Shown one piece after another: positions 1 through 7,217 of a stretch of DNA of 11,926 nucleotides. The notes beneath the pieces were generated by a model. It was not told the DNA's origin and searched no databases. It saw nothing but the letters and a program-made list of their open reading frames with translations. A program made the position numbers and the translations under genes. Source of the stretch: Candidatus Firestoneibacteriota bacterium (lineage in GTDB: Bacteria; Oederibacteriota; JAAXVQ01; JAUVAV01). Location: the NCBI GenBank assembly GCA_030635415.1, contig DAOVYW010000050.1:1-11926 (forward strand), in the 5' to 3' direction. Numbering within the stretch: position 1 is the stretch's first letter; each line of letters begins with the position of its first letter.

Positions 1-21
1 AGAGACTTTATTTCAACTATT

Positions 22-1845
22 ATGCCAATTAAAGAAAACCTTAGAAATATTGCCATCGTGGCTCACGTGGACCATGGAAAAACCACGCTGATTGATGCCA
101 TGCTGAAACAAAGTGGTTCTCTCGATGCCCGGGAAACCATTACCGAGCGCGTCATGGATACTAATCCTCTGGAGAAAGAGCGAGGCATCACGATCTTTTC
201 CAAACATGCCTCTATCAATAAAAGCGGGGTCAAAATAAACATTATTGATACACCCGGGCACGCGGATTTCGGCGGCGAAGTGGAACGTATTATGCAAATG
301 GTGGACGGCATTCTGCTTTTGGTGGATGCCGCCGAGGGTCCGCTGCCACAGACCAAATTTGTGCTTAAAAAGGCCCTGGCGCGCGGTTTGCAGGCCGTGG
401 TTTTGATTAATAAAATCGACCGGCCGGATGCTCAGCCGCATGACACCCTGGATAAAATCTTTGACCTCTTCGTGGCCCTGGGCGCCAGTAATGAACAATT
501 GGATTTCAGCGTGCTCTACGGCAGTTCCCGCGAAGGATACGCTAGAATCGAATTGGATAATGATTCCCATAACCTGGATCCGCTTTTCGAGACGCTCCTC
601 CGGGAAATACCCGGCCCTGAGGTTGCGCCTGATAAACCCCTGCAACTGCTGATCACCAATACGGATCATTCTGATTATCTGGGCCGTCTCGCGATTGGCC
701 GCATCACCCGGGGCACCCTGGCCAAAGGCCAGACCGTGGCAGCCATCCGTCATCAGGATCGCCAATTAACTCCTTTCAAGGTCTCTATGCTTTACACCCA
801 CCAGGGACTGAAACGTTGTGAAGTGGACATGGCGGAAGCCGGTGAGGTGGTGGTCCTGGCCGGCCTGAATAATATCACTATCGGCGATACGATTGCCGAT
901 CCGGCAGAACCCGAAGCGCTTCCCGGCTTAACTGTGGATGAGCCGACGCTGACCATGGTTTTTTCCATTAATAATAGTCCTTTTGCCGGCCGGGAAGGAA
1001 AATACCTCACCAGCCGGCACCTGCGGGATCGTTTATATAGAGAAGCTCTCACCAATCTAAGCCTGCGGGTAAATGATACGGATTCCACGGATGCCTGGAA
1101 AGTCTCCGGCCGCGGCGAACTCCACCTGGGTATCCTGATCGAAACTATGCGCCGGGAAGGGTATGAATTCCAGGTCAGCAAACCGGAAATCATTCCGCAC
1201 CATAAAGATGGAAAAACCCTGGAACCTTATGAAGAACTAAGCATTGACGTCAGGAGCGAGGAAATCGGTTCCTGTATTGAGCGTCTGGGATCACGCAAGG
1301 CTGAAATGAATCATATGGAAACCATGCCTGACGGCCGGACCCGGGTCATTTTCACGATTCCCTCGCGCTGCCTATTAGGCTTCCGAACCGAGTTTTTAAC
1401 TCTTACCCGCGGCGAGGGATTGATGCATCATACGGTAGCAGGTTATCAGGAGTATAAATCCGGCCCGATCGGCCGTCAACGCGGCGTATTAATCGCCGAC
1501 CAGTCCGGCACAGCTACCGGCTATGCCCTGTTTCAGCTCGCGGACCGGGGTGAGTATTTCATCGGGGCCGTGACCGATGTCTATAGCGGCATGATAATCG
1601 GCGAACATTGCCGCGATACGGATCTAACCGTCAATATCACTAAAACCAAACAACTAACCAATATGCGCAGCAAATCATCGGATGAATCCTTGACCATAGC
1701 TCCGCCCAGAAAAATGAGTCTGGAACAATTTTTAGAATATATTAATGAAGACGAACTCCTGGAAGTCACCCCGCAATCATTGCGGCTCAGGAAGAAAATT
1801 CTTGATCCCCTGCAGCGGAAGCGGGCCGAACGCGCCAAACAATAA
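22..1845 (+). CDS. typA: TypA/BipA ribosome-associated translational GTPase
   Basis: TypA (BipA) is an EF-G-like GTPase that binds the 70S ribosome and helps 50S assembly and growth under stress or cold. The 607 residues match the family's usual length (about 605-615). The G motifs are in order: G1 AHVDHGKTT at 14-22, G2 ERGITI at 53-58, G3 DTPGHADF at 76-83 and G4 NKID at 130-133. The expected G5 position reads YGSSREG rather than a plain SA motif. After an EF-Tu-like domain II come the EF-G domain III signature SGRGELHLG and domain V, which starts near EPYEELSIDV, then the TypA-specific C-terminal domain with a basic tail. The start is supported by the canonical N-terminus MPIKENLRNIAIVAHVDHGK. 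Only 21 bases lie upstream and I see no strong ribosome binding site in them. The gene converges on the glp operon. Identification is secure. Confidence 0.97.
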   Translation: MPIKENLRNIAIVAHVDHGKTTLIDAMLKQSGSLDARETITERVMDTNPLEKERGITIFSKHASINKSGVKINIIDTPGHADFGGEVERIMQMVDGILLLVDAAEGPLPQTKFVLKKALARGLQAVVLINKIDRPDAQPHDTLDKIFDLFVALGASNEQLDFSVLYGSSREGYARIELDNDSHNLDPLFETLLREIPGPEVAPDKPLQLLITNTDHSDYLGRLAIGRITRGTLAKGQTVAAIRHQDRQLTPFKVSMLYTHQGLKRCEVDMAEAGEVVVLAGLNNITIGDTIADPAEPEALPGLTVDEPTLTMVFSINNSPFAGREGKYLTSRHLRDRLYREALTNLSLRVNDTDSTDAWKVSGRGELHLGILIETMRREGYEFQVSKPEIIPHHKDGKTLEPYEELSIDVRSEEIGSCIERLGSRKAEMNHMETMPDGRTRVIFTIPSRCLLGFRTEFLTLTRGEGLMHHTVAGYQEYKSGPIGRQRGVLIADQSGTATGYALFQLADRGEYFIGAVTDVYSGMIIGEHCRDTDLTVNITKTKQLTNMRSKSSDESLTIAPPRKMSLEQFLEYINEDELLEVTPQSLRLRKKILDPLQRKRAERAKQ

Positions 1846-1871
1846 CCTGATAAATCCTTTTGATTTTTTAA

Positions 1872-2016
1872 TGTAGGGGCCGGCTTCTTTATCCTGAGCC
1901 TGCCGAAGGGCATGCCGGCCCGCCAGTTCACGCTGTAGGGCTGAAACTTATCTTGACCAGGGGTTCCGGGAGCAAATACACATTTCAGCGGGCGGACATG
2001 GAAGTCCGCCCCTACA
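1872..2016. repeat. Composite inverted-repeat element with TGTAGGGGC ends
   Basis: This 145-bp element fills most of the convergent gap between typA and the glp operon. Its ends are a 9-bp inverted repeat, TGTAGGGGC at 1872-1880 and GCCCCTACA at 2008-2016. Three smaller stems lie inside: GGGCCGGC 1877-1884 with GCCGGCCC 1914-1921; GCTGAAA 1940-1946 with TTTCAGC 1983-1989; and GGGCGGAC 1990-1997 with GTCCGCCC 2004-2011 around a 6-nt loop. A further partial end, TGTAGGGC, sits at 1934-1941. The outer ends overlap the first and third stems, so more than one fold is possible. GTAGGGG-ended palindromes are widespread in environmental genomes; calling this one a REP/MITE-like element is inference. 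No clear target-site duplication is visible. The remainder of 1846-2097 shows no gene and no T-tract terminator. Confidence 0.7.
1893..1909. repeat. CCTGAGC...GAAGG short repeat nested in the larger element
   Basis: The 17 bases CCTGAGCCTGCCGAAGG closely resemble a short interspersed repeat (consensus roughly CCTGAGCYTGTCGAAGG) common in intergenic DNA of many environmental bacteria. It lies in the loop of the first stem (1877-1921) of the GTAGGGG element, so one repeat type appears nested in another. Only one copy is visible in this window; family membership rests on recognition of the motif. Confidence 0.5.
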
Positions 2017-2097
2017 AAAATCACCGGACCCAACATGCCAATCCTTTTCGCGAATTACATAACCGCAGGAGTCGATTCTATGCCAGCCCGGAATTTC

Positions 2098-2454
2098 CTA
2101 TTCTACGGTCCGCGTGGCAATTAAATCCACACCCAATTTCATAAAATCTTCAATAATCACCTCCTCTACCCTCACCGGCCGGTCCAGGCGAAGCTTTTTG
2201 ATCTCACTCATAGCCGCGAAGATTTTGTTTTTAGGGATGGGCTTATTGGTTCTGACCGGGGCCATTTTCAAATGCAAACCTTGAGTTAATATGGCAGAGG
2301 TCAAGATGCGCTGGGGGTTTTCTATCTCCTGCTTAGCGTACTCTTCGCCCTTAGGGCATTTATTTCCACCGACCTTGCTTACCCGGCCCTGCTCGATTTC
2401 AACTGTAAGCGGGCAGCCTTGCGGGCAGGCAATACAGGTTATTTTTTTAATCAT
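2098..2454 (-). CDS. DUF1667 four-cysteine protein, third member of the glp redox triad
   Basis: A 118-residue cytoplasmic protein of the DUF1667 type. The N-terminus carries C7-x2-C10-x3-C14-x18-C33 (CIACPQGC, then NKCPKG), the spacing seen in the [4Fe-4S] domain of molybdopterin oxidoreductases, so it probably holds a cubane cluster. The rest has no transmembrane segment and ends in a conserved-looking tail, PVRVEEVIIEDFMKLGVDLIATRTVE being its last 26 residues in part. Its start overlaps the stop of the upstream oxidoreductase by 4 bp (ATGA), implying translational coupling. As I recall, the same small protein follows a putative glycerol-3-phosphate dehydrogenase and an oxidoreductase in Thermotoga and some Firmicutes. 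A role as electron-transfer subunit is inferred; no function is established in the sequence itself. Confidence 0.85.
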   Translation of the reverse strand: MIKKITCIACPQGCPLTVEIEQGRVSKVGGNKCPKGEEYAKQEIENPQRILTSAILTQGLHLKMAPVRTNKPIPKNKIFAAMSEIKKLRLDRPVRVEEVIIEDFMKLGVDLIATRTVE

Positions 2455-3437
2455 GGCAGGTTCCTCAAATATTCCGCTGCCAGCTTGCCGGCTTGGGCGC
2501 TGTCACGCGTTACTCCATCCACCACATCATAGATTTTATAGGCATTACCGCATACCCATAATCCCGGAATCGAGGTGGTGTTTAACTCGCCGGATTCGGG
2601 GGTATTGGTTTTTTCGTCCATAACAACGCCGGCCATCTCAATCAGTTCATTTTCCGGAATCAGACCCACAGAAACCAAAACCGTGTCACAGGCCAGTTCG
2701 AAACGAGTTCCGGAAATTTCCTGAAATTCATCGTCCACTTCAGCCACGGTGACTTTTTCAACCCGGTCTTTGCCATGAATTTTCAATATTTTATGCTGGA
2801 GATAAAGCGGCAGGTTGAAATCATCCAGGCATTGCGCCACATTCCGGATTAGTCCGCGCGATTCTTTCTGGATCTCAATCACAGCCTTTACGTGGGCGCC
2901 TTCCAAGGTAAAACGCCGGGCCATAATCAATCCGATATCTCCTGACCCGATAATAACCACTTCCCGGCCCGGCAGCAAACCCTCGATATTGATTAGCTTT
3001 TGCGCCAAGCCGGCCGGAAAGATGCCGGCCGGTCGCGTACCCGGAATTCGGATCATCTCGCGGGTCCGTTCGCGGCATCCGGTGCCCATAATCAGCGTTT
3101 TTGCAGCCACGGTCTGCATGGTGCCGGGCTTGATATAAGTCAGCTCTTTTTTCTTGGTCAGATGCACGACCAAGGATTTCAGGCTGATTTCTATTTCTTT
3201 AATGCCCATTATTTTCTCTATAAACCGTTCGGCATATTGCGGACCGGTGAGCTCTTCCTTAAAGTATTGCAGACCAAATCCGGGATGGATGCATTGGTTT
3301 AGTATGCCGCCTAAATATTGATCACGTTCCAGAAGCAAAATGTCCTTCACGCCGGCCTCATATGCGGTCAGGGCCGCTGCCAGGCCGGCCGGCCCTCCGC
3401 CCACAATGACTAAATCACGCGCTATCATTTTTTTCAT
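2451..3437 (-). CDS. NAD/FAD-dependent oxidoreductase, partner subunit of the GlpA-like protein
   Basis: A 328-residue two-dinucleotide-fold flavoprotein. The FAD Rossmann motif is G13-G-G-P-A-G18 with E37 at the end of the second strand. A second Rossmann motif, G164-S-G-D-I-G169, is followed by acidic E188, which favours NAD(H) over NADP(H). The C-terminal FAD motif reads VCGN (295-298) followed by YDVVDGVT. The segment GTGCRERTR (118-126) followed by PAGIFPAGLAQ resembles the linker in HcnB, opine oxidase and sarcosine oxidase alpha subunits. C49 and C121 are not a CxxC thioredoxin-reductase pair, so disulfide reductase activity is unlikely. The first ATG overlaps the upstream gene by 23 bp; an ATG at codon 4 would overlap by 14 bp, and GGGG lies just upstream of both. 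It overlaps the DUF1667 gene by 4 bp. It likely passes electrons between the GlpA-like protein and a carrier. Confidence 0.88.
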   Translation of the reverse strand: MKKMIARDLVIVGGGPAGLAAALTAYEAGVKDILLLERDQYLGGILNQCIHPGFGLQYFKEELTGPQYAERFIEKIMGIKEIEISLKSLVVHLTKKKELTYIKPGTMQTVAAKTLIMGTGCRERTREMIRIPGTRPAGIFPAGLAQKLINIEGLLPGREVVIIGSGDIGLIMARRFTLEGAHVKAVIEIQKESRGLIRNVAQCLDDFNLPLYLQHKILKIHGKDRVEKVTVAEVDDEFQEISGTRFELACDTVLVSVGLIPENELIEMAGVVMDEKTNTPESGELNTTSIPGLWVCGNAYKIYDVVDGVTRDSAQAGKLAAEYLRNLP

Positions 3438-4863
3438 TACCCCGCGTGGTTTTAATTATTTCCGAACCCGGACCGCGTTTGGTTATTTCCGAGAAGGGGA
3501 GATTTAATTCTTCCGCCATTATTTTCATAATGCGCGTGGTGCAAAACCCGCCATGGCATCTGCCTGCCTGGGCACGCGTGCGAAATTTTATGCCATCCAG
3601 AGTTCTGGCTCCCTGTTTGACGGCCTCTCTGATTTCCTGGGCCGAGATCATTTCGCACCGGCAGACAATATCGCCATAGGCGGCATTTTGTTGAATTACT
3701 TTATTGACCTTGGCCAATGGCAGGGCAAAAAGATGGGTAAAAGGTTCGCGATGTTTACAAAAACAAGGTTTTGGCTGCAGGCCAAGACCTTGCTGCCGGA
3801 GTATTTCAACCACCATCAGCGCTATGGCCGGCGCGGCGGTAAGGCCGGGGGACTGGATACCGACTACATTAATCAAACCCGGGCATTGGTTCTCATGCCG
3901 TATAATAAAATCATCGCCGGCCACGGCCCGTAAACCCGCGAAGTAAGCAATGATGTCCCGGCGGCTGATGGCAGGCACTAATTTCCGCGCGCTGGCCAGC
4001 ACCTGGTTTAAACCTTGGTCAGTAGTGGCAAGGTCCTCCTTGTCTTCGCAATCCTGGGCCGTGGGCCCGATCATAGGATTGCCGTCCGAGGTTTTAATAA
4101 CTATAATCCCTTTGGACGTGGGGGTTGGCAGAGGAAATATCAGATGGTTGGTGAGATGTTCACGCTTTTTATCTAAAAGATATTCTTCGCCCTTGCGCGG
4201 TTTGATTACCATATCCTGAATACCAACCATGTTCGCGATCTTATCTCCCCAAAGACCGGCCGCGTTTATCAAGTAACGGGAGCGAAAAATACCGCCGGTG
4301 CTCTGAATTTCAAAGTAATCAGCCGAGCGGATAATAGCAGTCACTTTATGCGAGGTGTAAATTCCCACCCCGTTTTTCATGGCATTTTCCGCCAAACCAT
4401 ATACCAAGCGGTAAGGGCTGATAATGCCCGCCGTGGGCGCGTAAAGCGCGGCCACGATGTCCGGAGAAAGGTTCGGTTCATGCTGCTTGAGCCAAAGCCG
4501 GTCGACAATTTGTAATCCTGAAACGCCTAACGCCTCTGCCTCCTGCTGAATGCTGAAAAGCCTGGCTTTTTCTTTCTCCTGGAAGATAACTATCAGCTCT
4601 CCGACTTCTTTGAAATCCACGCCCAGCTCCCGCGCCAGCCCGCGCATGAGTTGGTTGCCTTGCACGCATAGCCGGCCTTTTAAGGAAAAGGGAGGATTTT
4701 GGGTTCCCGGATGGATAATGCCGCTGTTGGATTTTGAAATGCCAAAAGCCAATTCAGCTTCTTTTTCCAGTAAGGCAATTTTGAGATTATAGCGGGATAG
4801 CTCACGGGCCATGGCCGCGCCAATAACCCCGCCCCCAATAATAATAACATCCTGGAGATTCAT
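3415..4863 (-). CDS. glpA: GlpA-like glycerol-3-phosphate dehydrogenase with BFD-type [2Fe-2S] domain
   Basis: A 482-residue flavoprotein predicted to oxidise sn-glycerol-3-phosphate to dihydroxyacetone phosphate. The N-terminus has the DAO-fold FAD motif G10-G-G-V-I-G15 with E33, then SNSGIIHPG (45-53), typical of the GlpA/GlpD/LhgO group. The C-terminal region is a BFD-like [2Fe-2S] domain with C401-x-C403 and C436-x4-C441 (VCRCE, then CHGGFC). It is shorter than E. coli GlpA (about 540). No transmembrane or amphipathic anchor stands out. Its ATG overlaps the glpK stop by 4 bp, and its 3' end overlaps the next oxidoreductase gene. The substrate is inferred from glpK linkage; by sequence alone a related 2-hydroxyacid dehydrogenase such as an LhgO-type enzyme is possible. 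The symbol is by homology and context, since the usual GlpB and GlpC partners are absent. Confidence 0.88.
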   Translation of the reverse strand: MNLQDVIIIGGGVIGAAMARELSRYNLKIALLEKEAELAFGISKSNSGIIHPGTQNPPFSLKGRLCVQGNQLMRGLARELGVDFKEVGELIVIFQEKEKARLFSIQQEAEALGVSGLQIVDRLWLKQHEPNLSPDIVAALYAPTAGIISPYRLVYGLAENAMKNGVGIYTSHKVTAIIRSADYFEIQSTGGIFRSRYLINAAGLWGDKIANMVGIQDMVIKPRKGEEYLLDKKREHLTNHLIFPLPTPTSKGIIVIKTSDGNPMIGPTAQDCEDKEDLATTDQGLNQVLASARKLVPAISRRDIIAYFAGLRAVAGDDFIIRHENQCPGLINVVGIQSPGLTAAPAIALMVVEILRQQGLGLQPKPCFCKHREPFTHLFALPLAKVNKVIQQNAAYGDIVCRCEMISAQEIREAVKQGARTLDGIKFRTRAQAGRCHGGFCTTRIMKIMAEELNLPFSEITKRGPGSEIIKTTRGNEKNDSA

Positions 4864-6347
4864 GACCGGGAAGAAAGCGTCCGGCGTATAGCGTTCCGCC
4901 AGCCTTGATATAAGCGGAGTGCGTCGGTTCGCGATATTTGCGGTTTAAAGCTTCTGTCCTTTTTCCATGTTTTTTTTATTTCCCTTGGCCCGCTCCAAAA
5001 CCCTACGGCCAGTCCTGCCAAATAGGCCGCCCCCAGCGCGGTTAGTTCCGTTACGTTCGGCCGAATGACCTCCGTGCCCAGGATATCGGCTTGAAATTGG
5101 CAAAGAAAATTATTGCTTACCGCGCCACCGTCCACTTTTAGGGTTTTTATTTTTAATTTAGAGTCTTTTGCCATGGCTTGCATCACATCTTGAGTGGCAT
5201 AGCACATAGCCTCCAGGGCCGCCCGCGCCAGATGTTCACTTTTGGTTCCCTGGGTAATCCCGACTATGGTTCCCCGCGCCTTCTGATCCCAATAGGGCGC
5301 GCCCAGTCCAACAAACGCGGGCACAAAATAAACTCCGCCGTTATCTTTTAGCCGGCCAGCCATAGCTTCTGATTCTTCAGCGGAATTCAGAATACGCAAC
5401 CCATCCCGCAACCACTGGATGGCCGCGCCGGCGATGAATATAGAGCCTTCGAGAACATAGACCGGCCGGCCCTGCGCGTCGCAGCCGATAGTAGTAATAA
5501 GTCCATGTTTTGACCGCGGACGATGCTTACCGGTATTCAGCAGCATAAAACATCCTGTGCCATAAGTGTTTTTCATGGTGCCGGGTTCGAAGCAGGTTTG
5601 CCCAAAAAGCGCGGCTTGTTGATCCCCGGCCACGCCCGTAATGGGCAAACCGGCCGGCAGCCGGCCTATTTTCACGGTTTTCCCAAAAAGACCGGATGAG
5701 GGTTTCACTTGCGGCAGGATGGCTTTAGGAATATTTAATTTTTTAAGAATCGCTGCTTCCCAATCCAGCTTTTTGATATTAAATAGCATGGTGCGGGAGG
5801 CATTGGTATAGTCCGTAGCATGGACTTGCCCGCCGGTCAGCTTCCAAAGCAGCCAGGTGTCAGTCGTACCAAAGAGCAGCTGTCCGGTTTGGGCCAGCTT
5901 CCAGGCACCGGGTACATTTTTTAATATCCATTCCACTTTGGTTCCTGAAAAATAGGCATCTATCGGAAGACCGGTAATTTTTTTGATAAAATCCGCGTTT
6001 TTTTTATTAGCCTTCAATTGATTGCATCGTTCCGAGGTCCGGCGGCACTGCCAGACAATGGATCGGTAGACCGGCTTCCCGGTTTGCCGGTTCCACATCA
6101 CCGTGGTTTCCCGCTGGTTGGTGATCCCAATAGCCGCAATACTTTGCACCGGAATGGATTTTAATATCTTTTGGATTACCGACTTAACACTTTCCCATAT
6201 CTCTTCCGGATCATGCTCCACCCAGCCGGGACGGGGAAAATACTGGGTAAACTCCTGGTAAGCTCCAGCGGCGGGACGCCCTTTTTTATCAAATACCATA
6301 GCCCGGCTTCCCGTGGTTCCCTGATCAATGGCCAGAATATATTTCAT
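4860..6347 (-). CDS. glpK: Glycerol kinase
   Basis: FGGY-family kinase that phosphorylates glycerol to sn-glycerol-3-phosphate with ATP. The 495 residues match the family. The phosphate-binding DQGTTGSR is at 8-15. Glycerol-contacting residues known from E. coli GlpK all have counterparts: R79, E80, W99, Y132, catalytic D242 and Q243. FGGY signature regions are DYTNASRTMLFN (179-190) and a C-terminal GTEVIRPNVTELTALGAAYLAG segment. The frame stays open to an ATG at 6416, but I chose the ATG at 6345-6347 because it gives the canonical MKYILAIDQGTTG start; the 23 extra residues show no homology. The upstream ribosome binding site is weak (GGGGCGAAGAA). The HPr-phosphorylated histidine of Firmicutes enzymes is not apparent near residues 222-233. 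This is the first gene of the four-gene operon; no glpF aquaporin adjoins it. Confidence 0.96.
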   Translation of the reverse strand: MKYILAIDQGTTGSRAMVFDKKGRPAAGAYQEFTQYFPRPGWVEHDPEEIWESVKSVIQKILKSIPVQSIAAIGITNQRETTVMWNRQTGKPVYRSIVWQCRRTSERCNQLKANKKNADFIKKITGLPIDAYFSGTKVEWILKNVPGAWKLAQTGQLLFGTTDTWLLWKLTGGQVHATDYTNASRTMLFNIKKLDWEAAILKKLNIPKAILPQVKPSSGLFGKTVKIGRLPAGLPITGVAGDQQAALFGQTCFEPGTMKNTYGTGCFMLLNTGKHRPRSKHGLITTIGCDAQGRPVYVLEGSIFIAGAAIQWLRDGLRILNSAEESEAMAGRLKDNGGVYFVPAFVGLGAPYWDQKARGTIVGITQGTKSEHLARAALEAMCYATQDVMQAMAKDSKLKIKTLKVDGGAVSNNFLCQFQADILGTEVIRPNVTELTALGAAYLAGLAVGFWSGPREIKKTWKKDRSFKPQISRTDALRLYQGWRNAIRRTLSSRS

Positions 6348-6387
6348 TTCTTCGCCCCATGCGTTATAATTAAAGCTGTAATATATT

Positions 6388-6416
6388 AACATAAAACCCG
6401 GACTTTTTTCAGACAA
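6388..6416 (-). promoter_or_regulatory. Candidate sigma70-type promoter for the glp operon
   Basis: Reading leftwards, TTGTCT (6411-6416) and TATGTT (6388-6393) are separated by 17 bp, each with 4 of 6 consensus matches. Transcription would start near 6381 and leave about 34 nt of leader before the glpK ATG. The -10 element touches the TAATATATTA palindrome, so a bound repressor could block it. Prediction from consensus only. Confidence 0.35.
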
Positions 6417-6434
6417 AGATCAACCGCTATACCC

Positions 6435-6442
6435 AGAGGAGG
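6435..6442 (+). promoter_or_regulatory. Ribosome binding site AGAGGAGG of the phosphodiesterase gene
   Basis: AGAGGAGG lies 7 nt ahead of the ATG at 6450 and fixes that start. It is much stronger than the site before glpK. Confidence 0.75.
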
Positions 6443-6449
6443 ATGATTT

Positions 6450-7217
6450 ATGCCGGACCCGCAATATTTTTCTCTGCCGAAAATCATCGCCCACCGCTGT
6501 AATGACGAAGCTTCGATTGAAAAAGCACTTGCGCTTAAACACGAACCAAAAGAAATTTATATGGAGTGCGATGTACGGACTACCGGGGATGGTGTTTTAG
6601 TGGCTCATCATGATCCTAAACATCGTGGCAAATCCATTAGAAAGACCTTGTTCAGCCGGCTGGAGGGTTCCGTGCTGTCTCTGGATATGCTGCTGGACAA
6701 GGTTAATCAAGGTGATATCCCCCTCCATTTGGATGTTAAAGCCGGTTGTATTAATGGAAAATGGAAGGTGGCGGCAGACAGCGAACAACTTTATGGTTTA
6801 TTGGAGCAAAAGGGATTTTTAGAAAAAGTTATCGTTACCAGTATTAAAGGTGAATTTCTTAGGCACTTGCGGCAATTGGCGCCTAAACTCCGTTTGGGGG
6901 TTTTATACGATGAGGATTACGGTGAATTACTGCCGCCCAACCGGGCCGCAGTAAATGGGTTCATTCGTAAAATATTGGAATTTCATGAAAAAATTCTACT
7001 CGACGCGGTATTTCTTAATCAAACATGGCTGCATGTATTTGATAAGCGTTACCATATTTTAGACAAATTTTTTTATACTCTGATTAAGGCCGGATTAAAA
7101 ATAGCCGTCTGGACTGTGAATGAAAAAGATCAAGCCTTGCACTTCATGCAGCAAGGCGCAGAATGGATTACTACTGATATCCCCGAAACAGTTACTAAGG
7201 TGCGGTATAAAACATAA
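6450..7217 (+). CDS. Glycerophosphodiester phosphodiesterase (GDPD/UgpQ-like)
   Basis: A 255-residue TIM-barrel phosphodiesterase without signal peptide, so probably cytoplasmic. GDPD enzymes hydrolyse glycerophosphodiesters to sn-glycerol-3-phosphate plus an alcohol. Visible catalytic and metal residues are H15-R16, E39-x-D41 (MECDVRTTGDG) and H54-D55. The C-terminal family motif is VWTVNEKD...GAEWITTDIP. Departures from the usual pattern are HRC instead of HRG at 15-17, no PENT-like Asn/Thr motif (DEASIEKAL stands there), and D95-V-K97 where most members have Glu-x-Lys. The core acid/base histidines are retained, so activity is plausible, but the substrate may differ. Its product would feed the divergent GlpA-like enzyme, which supports a shared pathway. 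The start is set by a strong AGAGGAGG site; the stop codon merges into the following terminator. Confidence 0.9.
   Translation: MPDPQYFSLPKIIAHRCNDEASIEKALALKHEPKEIYMECDVRTTGDGVLVAHHDPKHRGKSIRKTLFSRLEGSVLSLDMLLDKVNQGDIPLHLDVKAGCINGKWKVAADSEQLYGLLEQKGFLEKVIVTSIKGEFLRHLRQLAPKLRLGVLYDEDYGELLPPNRAAVNGFIRKILEFHEKILLDAVFLNQTWLHVFDKRYHILDKFFYTLIKAGLKIAVWTVNEKDQALHFMQQGAEWITTDIPETVTKVRYKT

Larger units (their letters stand above)
6348..6449. promoter_or_regulatory. Divergent glpK / phosphodiesterase promoter region
   Basis: This 102-bp AT-rich gap is the only place for promoters of both the glp operon and the divergent phosphodiesterase. It contains a perfect 10-bp palindrome, TAATATATTA, at 6379-6388 that could be an operator or just AT-rich promoter DNA. 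On the plus strand a perfect TATAAT lies at 6365-6370, but its -35 position falls in the glpK start and matches poorly. No regulator gene is present to suggest which factor acts here. Confidence 0.45.

Noticed and set aside
13..765. A 250-codon open frame antisense to the start of typA
   Set aside because: It lies wholly opposite a well-conserved GTPase gene, has no recognisable motif or ribosome binding site, and is best explained as a coding shadow.
1581..2036. Minus-strand 151-codon frame covering the typA 3' end and the repeat element
   Set aside because: Its N-terminal part translates the GTAGGGG repeat (giving ..VGADFHVRP..), a peptide seen as a typical artefact of this repeat type; the remainder is antisense to typA.
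1953..2144. Small plus-strand frame in the convergent gap
   Set aside because: It begins inside the repeat element and runs antisense into the DUF1667 gene, with no homology signal.
3009..3032. Direct repeat GCCGGCCGG twice, 15 bp apart
   Set aside because: It lies inside the oxidoreductase gene and encodes the conserved PAGIFPAG segment; codon choice explains the repetition.
6348..6416. N-terminal extension of glycerol kinase by 23 residues
   Set aside because: The family's N-terminus begins at MKYILAIDQGTTG; the extension has no similarity and would occupy the divergent promoter region.
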